The notes beneath the pieces were generated by a model. That model worked only from the letters and a program-made list of their open reading frames with translations, was not told where the DNA came from and made no database searches. This document shows positions 8,530 to 15,971 of a stretch of 64,000 bases of DNA, one piece after another (the stretch's first letter is position 1; each line of letters opens with the position of its first letter). The DNA comes from Hydrogenophaga sp. 2FB (GTDB lineage Bacteria; Pseudomonadota; Gammaproteobacteria; Burkholderiales; Burkholderiaceae_C). Location of the stretch: NCBI RefSeq assembly GCF_005503365.1, contig NZ_SCML01000020.1:38074-102073 (forward strand), given 5' to 3'. Both the position numbers and the translations under genes were made by a program.

Positions 8530-9543
8530 TCAAGCCTTGGGTGGACGAGGGCGTTTCGCGGCGGGTGGGGCGTTCGTGGGCTCGGTGGCGCGAAATTCGA
8601 TGGCCGACGCGCGCGCCACGGCCTCCCGCAGCCAGCGGTGGGCGGTGTTGTGTGTGGCGTTCCGGTGCCACAGCGAATCCACATGCACCGGGGGCACCTG
8701 CAGCGGCAGCTCGCACGCCGCGAGCTCATGCTCCATGCCGGTGGCGCCCACGAAGTGGCGCGGCAGCACGGTGAGCATGTCGGTCGTGGCCACCACGCGG
8801 CCAGCTGTGAAGAACTGATTGACCGTGAGCACCACGCGGCGCTTGCGCGACATCGCCGCGAGCGCCTCGTCCACGAACCCGAACGGGCGGCCCGAGAAAC
8901 TCACCAGCAAATGGCGCGCCTCGCAATATTCGTCCAGGCTCAAGGGTTTACCGGCCAGGGGATGGCCGCGCCGCATAACCACCACGTACTCGCCGACGTA
9001 CAGCTGTTGATGGTGGAAGTTCGGGTTGTGCTCCTGCAGGTGCAGCGCGCCCAGCTCGGCCAGCACGCCAGGGAAATAGCCGATGGCCAGATCCACCGTG
9101 CCGGACTCGAGCAGGTCCCGCGGATCGCGCGTGGTCAGCGGAAGTATGCGCAGGTTCGCGCCCGGCGCTTCGCTGTCGAAGATGTCCATCAGCGCCGGCA
9201 TGAGCTTGGCGGCGGTGGCATCGGCCATCGCCAGCAGGAAGGCGTTGCGCGCGCTGGCCGGCTCGAAGGTGCCGGGCGCGAGCGACTCGCGCAGCAAGTG
9301 AAGGGCGTCGCGCACCGTGGGCCACAGCGTCAGCGCGGCTGGTGTGGGCTCCACGCCATAGCCCGAACGCCGCACCAGGTCGTCGCCCAGCACGTCGCGC
9401 AGGCGGCGCAGCGCGTTGCTCACGGCCGGCTGCGTCATCGCGAGGTTGTGGGCCGCGCGCGTGAGGTTGCGCTCGGTCATCACCTCGTCGAAGACGCGCA
9501 GCAAGTTCAGGTCCAGGGTGCGGAAATTGAGGTCATTCATCAC
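8530..9543 (-). CDS. LysR-family transcriptional regulator, NodD/LinR-like subgroup
   Basis: 337 residues. The N terminus FRTLDLNLLRVFDEVMTERNLTRAAHNLAMTQPAVSNALRRLR contains the DNA-binding helix-turn-helix with the NALRRLR element of the NodD-like subgroup that responds to aromatic or aliphatic inducers. A substrate-binding domain follows (about 95-305), and the last 20 residues are Pro/Lys/Arg-rich and probably disordered. Two adjacent ATG codons are possible starts (9543 or 9540). Its presumed target is not obvious: the divergent neighbour encodes an unknown membrane protein. Confidence 0.88.
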   Translation of the reverse strand: MMNDLNFRTLDLNLLRVFDEVMTERNLTRAAHNLAMTQPAVSNALRRLRDVLGDDLVRRSGYGVEPTPAALTLWPTVRDALHLLRESLAPGTFEPASARNAFLLAMADATAAKLMPALMDIFDSEAPGANLRILPLTTRDPRDLLESGTVDLAIGYFPGVLAELGALHLQEHNPNFHHQQLYVGEYVVVMRRGHPLAGKPLSLDEYCEARHLLVSFSGRPFGFVDEALAAMSRKRRVVLTVNQFFTAGRVVATTDMLTVLPRHFVGATGMEHELAACELPLQVPPVHVDSLWHRNATHNTAHRWLREAVARASAIEFRATEPTNAPPAAKRPRPPKA

Positions 9544-9643
9544 TGTTGTGAATGTAATTCATCATAAAGATAAAGTGGGAGGATATGAGGGTTTCCCCTA
9601 ACATTCGGGTGTCCAAAAGACATTTACCCCAAAGGAGTTCGCC

Positions 9644-10216
9644 ATGAGCACATTCGCATCCCATCCTTCTGCCCCGCTGGGCTCGCGCCCGGCATCCGCC
9701 CCTGCGCACAAGGGGGTTGAGGGCGTTCGTCGCCGCGGCGAAAACACGCGCGGCCTGGCCGCCATGTTGCTGGCCGCCGTGCTGGCTGCCCTGGTGGTCG
9801 CCGCCGACCGCCTGATCAGCACCTGGGCCGACGACCAATTGTTCCTCGCCTGGGTCCTTCTGTGGGTGGTCGTGTTCGCCGGCATGGCCCTGTTTGCCGA
9901 CACCGCCCGCTCGCTGGCCCGTCGCGCCGTGGTGGCGCTGGACGGTTGGTCGCAGGCCCTGGCCGAAGCGCGCGCCGAAACCCGTCTGTGGGAACTGGCC
10001 CGCATGGACCACCGCCTGATGACCGAATTGCAAGCGGCCCGCACGCGCGCGCAGGACGAGCAGGAGGTCGTGGCAGCGCCTGTGCAGCAGTCCTTTGACG
10101 ACGCCCTGGCGCCGCTGGGCCTGCCCGAAGCGCCCAAGGTCCTCGAGCAGGTGCTGAGCCACTGGGAGCGCGTGGGCATGGCCCGCGCCCGCAGGCAGCT
10201 GGCGCAATACTACTGA
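9644..10216 (+). CDS. Hypothetical two-helix membrane protein
   Basis: 190 residues, not recognised. The N-terminal 37 residues are polar and basic; two hydrophobic segments follow (about 38-58, LAAMLLAAVLAALVVAA, and about 66-86, LFLAWVLLWVVVFAGMALF), then a long charged, probably helical tail rich in Arg, Glu and Ala to the end. This suggests an inner-membrane hairpin with a cytoplasmic C-terminal domain. A purine-rich sequence (AAAGGAG) lies 12 bases before the ATG. It is divergent from a LysR gene and ends in a bidirectional terminator shared with pckG. Confidence 0.75.
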   Translation: MSTFASHPSAPLGSRPASAPAHKGVEGVRRRGENTRGLAAMLLAAVLAALVVAADRLISTWADDQLFLAWVLLWVVVFAGMALFADTARSLARRAVVALDGWSQALAEARAETRLWELARMDHRLMTELQAARTRAQDEQEVVAAPVQQSFDDALAPLGLPEAPKVLEQVLSHWERVGMARARRQLAQYY

Positions 10217-10232
10217 CGCGCCAAGCGCCCAT

Positions 10233-10268
10233 AAAAAAACGCCACCGGTTTCCGGTGGCGTTTTTTTT
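10233..10268. terminator. Bidirectional Rho-independent terminator
   Basis: Stem ACGCCACCGG with its exact complement, a TTT loop, seven A before and eight T after. It lies between convergent genes (the membrane protein and pckG) and can serve both. Confidence 0.92.
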
Positions 10269-10284
10269 GCTCGGCCGACGTGTC

Positions 10285-12144
10285 TCAGGCGGCCAGGCGT
10301 TTTTCGATCGCGGCCTTGGTTTCCTCCAGCTCGCGCGGCAGGTGGTACGCCAGCTGGGTGAACAGCTCGCTGTGCAGGCCCAGTTCCTCGGCCCAGGCCG
10401 CCTTGTCGATGTGGGTCACGGTGCGGTACTGATCGGCCGAGAAGTTCAGGCCTTCCCAGTGGATGTCCTCGAAGCGCGGGCTCACGCCAAAAGCGTGTTC
10501 GACACCGGCGCCGGCCTGGCCTTCCAGGCGGTCGATCATCCACTTCAGCACGCGCATGTTTTCGCCGAAGCCGGGCCAGACGAACTTGCCGGCCTCGTCT
10601 TTGCGGAACCAGTTCACGCAGAAGATGCCCGGCAGCTTGGCGCCCTGGGCGGCCAGCTTGTTGCCCACATCCAGCCAGTGCTGGAAGTAATCGCTCATGT
10701 TGTAGCCGGTGAACGGCAGCATGGCGAAGGGGTCGCGGCGCACCACGCCTTGGGCGCCAAAGGCGGCGGCGGTGGTTTCCGAACCCATGGTGGCGGCCAT
10801 GTAGACGCCCTCGGTCCAGTTGCGCGCTTCGGTCACCAGCGGCACGGTGGTCGAGCGGCGGCCACCGAAGATGAAGGCGTCGATCGCCACGCCAGCGGGG
10901 TCGTCCCAGGCGGCGTCCAGCGCGGGGTTGTTGGTGGCGGCGACAGTGAAGCGGGCGTTGGGGTGGGCGGCCTTGGCGCCGGTTTCCCTGGCGATCTGCG
11001 GCGTCCAGTCCTTGCCTTGCCAGTCGATGGCGTGGGCCGGGGCGTCGCCCATGCCTTCCCACCACACGTCGCCGTCGTCGGTCAGCGCGACGTTGGTGAA
11101 GATCACGTCACGGTCCAGGCTGGACATGCAATTGGGGTTGGTCGCCGTGTTGGTGCCCGGTGCCACGCCAAAGTAGCCGGCTTCGGGGTTGATCGCGTAC
11201 AGGCGGCCGTCCTGGCCCGGCTTGATCCAGGCGATGTCGTCGCCAATGGTCGTGACCTTCCAGCCTTCAAAGCCCTTGGGCGGGATCAACATGGCGAAGT
11301 TGGTCTTGCCGCAGGCGCTGGGGAAGGCCGCGGCCACGTGGTACTTCTTGCCTTGGGGGTTGGTCACGCCCAGGATCAGCATGTGTTCGGCCAGCCAGCC
11401 CTGGCGCTTGCCCATGGTGGACGCGATGCGCAGCGCGAAGCACTTCTTGCCCAGCAGCGCGTTGCCGCCGTAGCCCGAGCCGTAGCTCCAGATTTCGCGG
11501 GTCTCGGGGTAGTGGACGATGTACTTGATGGTCGGGTTGCAGGGCCAGGTGGTCTTGTCGGTTTCACCTTCGGCCAGCGGCGCGCCCACGGTGTGCACGC
11601 AGGGCACGAATTCGCCGTCGCTGCCGAGCACGTCGTACACGGCCTTGCCCATGCGGGTCATGAGCTTCATGTTGACCGCCACATAGGCGCTGTCGGAGAG
11701 CTCGATGCCGACGTGGGCGATCGGGCTGCCCAGCGGGCCCATGCTGAAAGGCACCACGTACATGGTGCGACCGCGCATGCAGCCGTCAAACAGCGGCTGC
11801 AGCGTGGCGCGCATTTCGGCCGGGGCTTTCCAGTTGTTGGTCGGGCCGGCGTCTTCCTGCTGGGCCGAGCAGATGAAGGTGCGGTCTTCGACGCGCGCCA
11901 CGTCCGACGGGTCGGAGCAAGCCAGGAAGCTGTTGGGCCGTTTCACCGGGTCGAGCTTCTTCAGCGTGCCCGCGTCCACGAGCTGCTGGCACAGGCGGGC
12001 GTATTCCTCTTCGCTGCCGTCGCACCAGACGATCTGGTCAGGCTTGCACAGCGCGGCCATGTCGGCCACCCAGGCGATCAGCCGGGCGTTCTTTACATAG
12101 GAGGGGGTGTTGAGGGCCAGGCCCTGCATCACAGGTGAGTTCAT
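10285..12144 (-). CDS. pckG: Phosphoenolpyruvate carboxykinase (GTP)
   Basis: 619 residues, full length for the GTP-dependent class. Recognisable features are the [12 protein letters not shown] nucleotide loop with its reactive Cys (about residue 275), the Mn-binding region, [13 protein letters not shown], and the RVLKWMIDR segment near the C terminus. It interconverts oxaloacetate and PEP with GTP, the committed step of gluconeogenesis from C4 acids, in the cytoplasm. I place the start at the ATG complementary to 12142-12144, because GGAG lies about 8 bases before it on the coding strand and the protein then begins MNSPVMQGL; a longer frame exists but lacks support. It is monocistronic, closed by a strong terminator. 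Confidence 0.97.
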   Translation of the reverse strand: MNSPVMQGLALNTPSYVKNARLIAWVADMAALCKPDQIVWCDGSEEEYARLCQQLVDAGTLKKLDPVKRPNSFLACSDPSDVARVEDRTFICSAQQEDAGPTNNWKAPAEMRATLQPLFDGCMRGRTMYVVPFSMGPLGSPIAHVGIELSDSAYVAVNMKLMTRMGKAVYDVLGSDGEFVPCVHTVGAPLAEGETDKTTWPCNPTIKYIVHYPETREIWSYGSGYGGNALLGKKCFALRIASTMGKRQGWLAEHMLILGVTNPQGKKYHVAAAFPSACGKTNFAMLIPPKGFEGWKVTTIGDDIAWIKPGQDGRLYAINPEAGYFGVAPGTNTATNPNCMSSLDRDVIFTNVALTDDGDVWWEGMGDAPAHAIDWQGKDWTPQIARETGAKAAHPNARFTVAATNNPALDAAWDDPAGVAIDAFIFGGRRSTTVPLVTEARNWTEGVYMAATMGSETTAAAFGAQGVVRRDPFAMLPFTGYNMSDYFQHWLDVGNKLAAQGAKLPGIFCVNWFRKDEAGKFVWPGFGENMRVLKWMIDRLEGQAGAGVEHAFGVSPRFEDIHWEGLNFSADQYRTVTHIDKAAWAEELGLHSELFTQLAYHLPRELEETKAAIEKRLAA

Positions 12145-12372
12145 GGAATCGGCTCCAGAAGTTTGTAAAGCGGTGCACCTCAGAGACACCGACAGCCGCA
12201 AGCGTCAGGGGTGACGCGGCGGCTGTCGAAAGGGTCCCTTCGGGAAAGGGGCGGGCCTCGTCTGCAAGCAGGCCAATGCTGCAATTTTATGAAAGGGACC
12301 GGCGGGTTACCAACCCGTTACATGCAAAACCCGCATAACGTGATGCATGAGACGCCTGGCCGGCCAAAAGAA
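12145..12372 (-). other. pckG upstream region
   Basis: 228 bases before pckG without a gene. I see a few AT-rich stretches (AATTTTAT near 12286) and a small inverted similarity (CGTTACATGC and GCATAACG around 12316-12340), but no promoter boxes or operator I would defend. The pckG promoter should lie here. Confidence 0.3.
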
Positions 12373-12404
12373 AAGCCGAAGGCCCCGGTCGGGGCGTTCG
12401 GCTT
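12373..12404 (-). terminator. Terminator of the small membrane protein gene
   Basis: On the minus strand the stem AAGCCGAACGCCCC pairs with its complement with one mismatch across a four-base loop and is followed by TTTTCTTTT. It is 20 bases downstream of the small gene's stop codon and isolates it from pckG. Confidence 0.75.
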
Positions 12405-12424
12405 GGGCGGAGGCGCTGAACGGA

Positions 12425-12568
12425 TCAGGCCATGAACACAGCGATGAAGGCCAGCAGGAACATGAGCACGCCGCCGGCGATGGGCAGGACGACGGGCATG
12501 TAAGGGACGATGGACTCCACCAGGTCGTCGGAATGTTCGCTGGGCGTGTGGCTTTCGTGCTTGGACAT
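12425..12568 (-). CDS. 47-residue single-pass membrane protein
   Basis: A short gene easily missed by size cut-offs. It starts MSKHESHTPSEHSDDLVESI, a polar His/Ser/Asp/Glu-rich head of about 20 residues, then has a hydrophobic helix (PVVLPIAGGVLMFLLAF to FMA) reaching the C terminus. It is therefore a tail-anchored or N-in single-pass protein. A GGAG sequence precedes the ATG on the coding strand and a terminator follows the stop, so it looks like a complete expression unit. The His/acidic head could bind metal, but this is speculation. I do not know its function. I have the impression that similar short proteins occur in related Comamonadaceae, but this needs a search. Confidence 0.7.
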   Translation of the reverse strand: MSKHESHTPSEHSDDLVESIVPYMPVVLPIAGGVLMFLLAFIAVFMA

Positions 12569-12628
12569 GGTGCGGGGCTCCGTCAGGGGTTCAAAACTCC
12601 TGCGATTTTACGGGATGGGGCTGCGACC

Positions 12629-13057
12629 TCAGAGCAGGGCGTAGGTGGTGCTGGCGCGGCACACGCTGCGGCCATCGTTCGCGCCGCAGATGTCGATTTC
12701 GCCGAACGCCAGGTTTTTGCCCGCGCGGATCACGCGCGCGGTGATGCGCGCATCCTGCCCCGAGAGCGGTTTGAGGAAGCTGGTGTTGAGCTGCACCGTG
12801 GTCATGGGCCGGTGGGAGCCCAGTTGCGTGACGATGGCCAGCACCATGGCGGTGTCGGCGGCCGCCATCATGGCCTGGCCGCACAGCATGCCGCCCACGC
12901 GTGAGAGCTGGTCGCTTTGCGGCAGCACCAACGTCACTTCGCCGTCGGCAAACGATGCCACTTTCAGACCCATGGCCTGGATCCAGGGCGCGAACCACTC
13001 GGCCAGCAGGCCCTGGAGCAACTCGTGGGTGATGGCTGTGTCGGGGTTCTGCGCCAT
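12629..13057 (-). CDS. PaaI-type hotdog-fold thioesterase
   Basis: 142 residues, one hotdog domain. The GGMLCGQAMMAAADTAM helix with its Asp and the following TTVQLNTSFLKPL strand are characteristic of the PaaI/YigI group of acyl-CoA thioesterases. It probably hydrolyses short or aromatic acyl-CoA esters in the cytoplasm. It lies 4 bases downstream of the membrane channel gene on the same strand, so the two are probably co-transcribed, although no functional link is known to me. Confidence 0.82.
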   Translation of the reverse strand: MAQNPDTAITHELLQGLLAEWFAPWIQAMGLKVASFADGEVTLVLPQSDQLSRVGGMLCGQAMMAAADTAMVLAIVTQLGSHRPMTTVQLNTSFLKPLSGQDARITARVIRAGKNLAFGEIDICGANDGRSVCRASTTYALL

Positions 13058-13061
13058 GCGC

Positions 13062-14522
13062 TCATTCCCCGCGGCGGAACCGGGAGAGCCAATGCTCCAT
13101 CAGCTTGCCAGCGGCTTCGCGCCCGCCCAGGCCGAAGGACAGGGCGACGGCCACCGCGACCGCGCCCAGCGTGAGGCCGAAGGCGAGGTTGACGATGTCG
13201 TCGGCAATGCCCATGGCGCGCAGGCCCATGGCGATCACGAGGGCCAGGATGGCGTAGCGGCCAATGCGCGCCAGGCCCTTGGTGCCGGGGCCGCTGGCGC
13301 GGTCGATGGCGTCGTAGGCGAGGTTGGCGAGCCAGAAGCCGATCACCAGGATCGCCGAGCCGAGCAGGATGTCGCCGCCAAAGCGGATGAAGCTCGACAC
13401 GATGCCGCTGACCTGGCCGAAGCCGAGCTGCGCGGCCGCTTCCACGGTGGCAAACAGCATGGCGAAGAACAGCACCACGCGGCCCACGGCGGTGGAGGCG
13501 CTGGTGTTCTCGAAGGCGTGCGCCATGTTCACGCGGGCGGGCAGGGTGTCAAAGCCCAGCGTGGCCAGCAGACTGGCCAGCAGCTTGCTGGCGAACGAGG
13601 CCACCAGCCAGGTGACCACCAGGATCAGCGCGGCGGCGATGAGGTGCGGCACCGCCTGCAGGATCAGGTTGAGCATGTCGGTGGCGGGCCTGGAGATGGC
13701 TTCGATCTTGAGCGCGTCGAGCGCGGCGATCAGCGAGGGCAGGAACACCGCCACGAAGACCAGCATGCCGATCACGCGCGAGAGGCTCACCGTGTCGACC
13801 AGGCCGGCCTGGTGGCCAAGCTTGTCCACGCCCGCCGTGCGGCTGAGGTGGGAGGTGAGGTTGCGCAGCACGGTGGCCACGATCCAGCCCACGCCGCCGA
13901 TCACGAAAGCCGCCAACGCGTTGGGCAGCATGTCCAGCGTTTTGGTCACCATGTGGCGCAGCGGATCGAGCAGGCCTTCCATTTGCAGCGCGCCCAGCAC
14001 GGCGGGCACGAACAGCAGGATCACCAACCAGAACAGCGCACCCGAGAGGCTTTCGCTGATGGGCGACATGTCCGCATGTTCGGACAGCGTTTCGTCGAGC
14101 GTGGTCTTGTCCAGCAGCTTCTGCGACAGCGCGCGCACCACGCTGGCCACCAGCCAACCCAGGAGCGCCAGCATCAACCCGCCGATGATGCGCGGCGCGT
14201 ACTCGAAGAGCTGCGTGGTGAAGACCGAGAACGGGCCGGAGACGATCGTCAGGTTCAGCGAGTTGAACACCGCGACCAGGGTGAGCAGGATCACGATCCA
14301 GAACAGGGCGAGCGCGACCGCGCCCTCGATGTCCACGCGCGTGTTGGTGAGCTTGCCGAAGCGGTGGTTGACGCCCACGAAGCCCAGGCTCTTGCGCGTG
14401 GCCGCGCGCACGACCACCGCGATGAGCCAGCCCAGGATGAAGATGGCGAGCGCGCCGAGCAGTTGCGGGATGTGCGTACCCAGCGTGTTCTGCAGCGAAT
14501 TCCAAAGCGTGTTGGTGTCCAT
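13062..14522 (-). CDS. Mechanosensitive-channel-related membrane protein with repeated conserved TM helices
   Basis: 486 residues built of repeated hydrophobic helix pairs. The recurring pattern of a helix such as LGALAIFILGWLIAVVVRAA, followed by a basic loop and an amphipathic segment, occurs four to five times, as in the Pfam 'conserved TM helix' (PF05552) proteins related to small-conductance mechanosensitive channels. I do not see the beta-rich MscS core domain after the last helix, so it may be a pore-like protein without the canonical vestibule. An inner-membrane location is clear; the gating function is inferred from family membership. Start at the ATG before MDTNTLWNSL, with GGAGGG upstream on the coding strand. 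Confidence 0.78.
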   Translation of the reverse strand: MDTNTLWNSLQNTLGTHIPQLLGALAIFILGWLIAVVVRAATRKSLGFVGVNHRFGKLTNTRVDIEGAVALALFWIVILLTLVAVFNSLNLTIVSGPFSVFTTQLFEYAPRIIGGLMLALLGWLVASVVRALSQKLLDKTTLDETLSEHADMSPISESLSGALFWLVILLFVPAVLGALQMEGLLDPLRHMVTKTLDMLPNALAAFVIGGVGWIVATVLRNLTSHLSRTAGVDKLGHQAGLVDTVSLSRVIGMLVFVAVFLPSLIAALDALKIEAISRPATDMLNLILQAVPHLIAAALILVVTWLVASFASKLLASLLATLGFDTLPARVNMAHAFENTSASTAVGRVVLFFAMLFATVEAAAQLGFGQVSGIVSSFIRFGGDILLGSAILVIGFWLANLAYDAIDRASGPGTKGLARIGRYAILALVIAMGLRAMGIADDIVNLAFGLTLGAVAVAVALSFGLGGREAAGKLMEHWLSRFRRGE

Positions 14523-14588
14523 CGGTCCCTCCTGGTTGTGTTGGCAGTGCGGCGCATGATGTCAGAGCCGCCGCCACAGCGTCAACCT

Positions 14589-14608
14589 CCACGCGCCGCG
14601 GCGCGTGG
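14589..14608 (-). terminator. GC-rich perfect hairpin downstream of threonine ammonia-lyase
   Basis: A perfect 20-base palindrome (half site CCACGCGCCG) begins 2 bases after the stop of the minus-strand enzyme gene. It lacks a T run, so it may be a weak terminator or a 3' stabilising stem rather than an efficient intrinsic terminator. Confidence 0.45.
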
Positions 14609-14610
14609 TC

Positions 14611-15816
14611 TTACATGGGGACGATCGCAGCGTCAAAGCCCGCTTCGCGCAGGCGTGAGATGACGAGATCGATGTGTTCACGTCCACGCGTTTGCAGCAC
14701 GAGCTCGATGGCCACGTTCTGCGCCGCCAGCAGCGTGAACGCGCGCTGGTGGTGAACCTCGTTGATGTTGGCCCCGGCCTCGGCCACCGTGGCCGTGATG
14801 CGCGCGAGGTTGCCCGGCACGTCGCGCGCGTTCACCTGAATGCGCGCGAGCCGACCGGCGCGCACCATGCCGCGCTCGATGATGGAGGCCAGCAGCATCG
14901 GGTCGATGTTGCCGCCGCACAGCACCAGGCCCACGCGCTGGCCGGCAAAACGCTCCGGGTGTTTGATGAGGGCGGCCAGGCCGGCGGCGCCCGCGCCTTC
15001 CACCAGCGTTTTTTCGATCTCCAGCAGCATCACGATGGCCTGCTCGATGTCGCCCTCGTCGACCAGCAGCAGCTCATCGACCCGGCGCCGCACGATGGCT
15101 TCGGTGATCACGCCCGGCGTGCCCACGGCAATGCCTTCGGCAATCGTGCTCGTGCCCTGCGGCAGGCTGGTGCCCTGAATGGCGTTGACCATGGCGGGAA
15201 AACGCTCGGTCTGCACGCCGACGATGCGGATGTCTGGGCGGATGGCCTTGGCCGCCGTGGCGATGCCGGCGATCAGGCCGCCGCCGCCGATGGCCACCAC
15301 CAGCGTGTCCAGGTCGGGCTGTTCGCGCAGCATCTCCAGCGCGAGCGTGCCCTGGCCGGCCACGATGGCTTCGTCGTCGTACGGGTGCACGAACACCAGG
15401 CCTTCGCGCTCGGCGAGTTCTCGCGCATGCGAACGCGACGCATCCAGCGTGTCGCCGTGCAACACCACCTCGGCGCCGAAGCCGCGCGTGCGCTCCACCT
15501 TCACGCCCGGCGTGAAACGCGGCATGACGATCACCGCGCGCAGGCCCAGGCGCTGCGCATGGTAGGCCACGCCCTGGGCGTGGTTGCCCGCGCTCATGGC
15601 GACCACGCCGCGCGCGCGCTCGTCGGCCGTGAGTTGCGAGAGCTTGTTGCACGCGCCGCGCTCCTTGAACGAGGCGGTGTATTGCAGGTTCTCGAACTTC
15701 AGGAACACCTGACAGCCGGTGAGCTGGGAAATGGTGCGCGACTCGACGAATGGCGTGTCGAGCACATGCCCTTTCAGACGGGCGGCGGCGGCTTCAATGT
15801 CGGCGAGTTGCAGCAT
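14611..15816 (-). CDS. ilvA: Threonine ammonia-lyase with C-terminal ACT domain
   Basis: 401 residues: a PLP-dependent beta-elimination fold (about 1-320) with the Schiff-base Lys in TASFKERGA, the phosphate-binding glycine loop IGGGGLIAG and the VLCGGNID end, then one ACT domain (about 328-401). This is the medium form with a single ACT repeat, shorter than classical biosynthetic IlvA. It should deaminate threonine to 2-oxobutanoate; the ACT domain suggests allosteric control by an amino acid. The symbol is used in the broad sense, since catabolic TdcB-like roles cannot be excluded. The start at 15816 is preceded at 6 bases by CACAAT, a possible leaderless promoter. Confidence 0.88.
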   Translation of the reverse strand: MLQLADIEAAAARLKGHVLDTPFVESRTISQLTGCQVFLKFENLQYTASFKERGACNKLSQLTADERARGVVAMSAGNHAQGVAYHAQRLGLRAVIVMPRFTPGVKVERTRGFGAEVVLHGDTLDASRSHARELAEREGLVFVHPYDDEAIVAGQGTLALEMLREQPDLDTLVVAIGGGGLIAGIATAAKAIRPDIRIVGVQTERFPAMVNAIQGTSLPQGTSTIAEGIAVGTPGVITEAIVRRRVDELLLVDEGDIEQAIVMLLEIEKTLVEGAGAAGLAALIKHPERFAGQRVGLVLCGGNIDPMLLASIIERGMVRAGRLARIQVNARDVPGNLARITATVAEAGANINEVHHQRAFTLLAAQNVAIELVLQTRGREHIDLVISRLREAGFDAAIVPM

Positions 15817-15971
15817 GGCGCGATTGTGGCGCAGCCGTTGTGCAGCGCCATGAGGGCAAAGCCTGACAAATTGCCCGAACACGCCGTATCACTCTCTTCC
15901 ATGATTCATCAAGCTGGGTTATGGTCCGCTCAAATGCCAACCCAAGGGCCGGCAGTTCAGGAGGTGTCTGG

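Noticed and set aside
9533..11065. A 510-codon minus-strand frame across the membrane protein gene and pckG
   Set aside because: It crosses a strong terminator and is out of frame with pckG.
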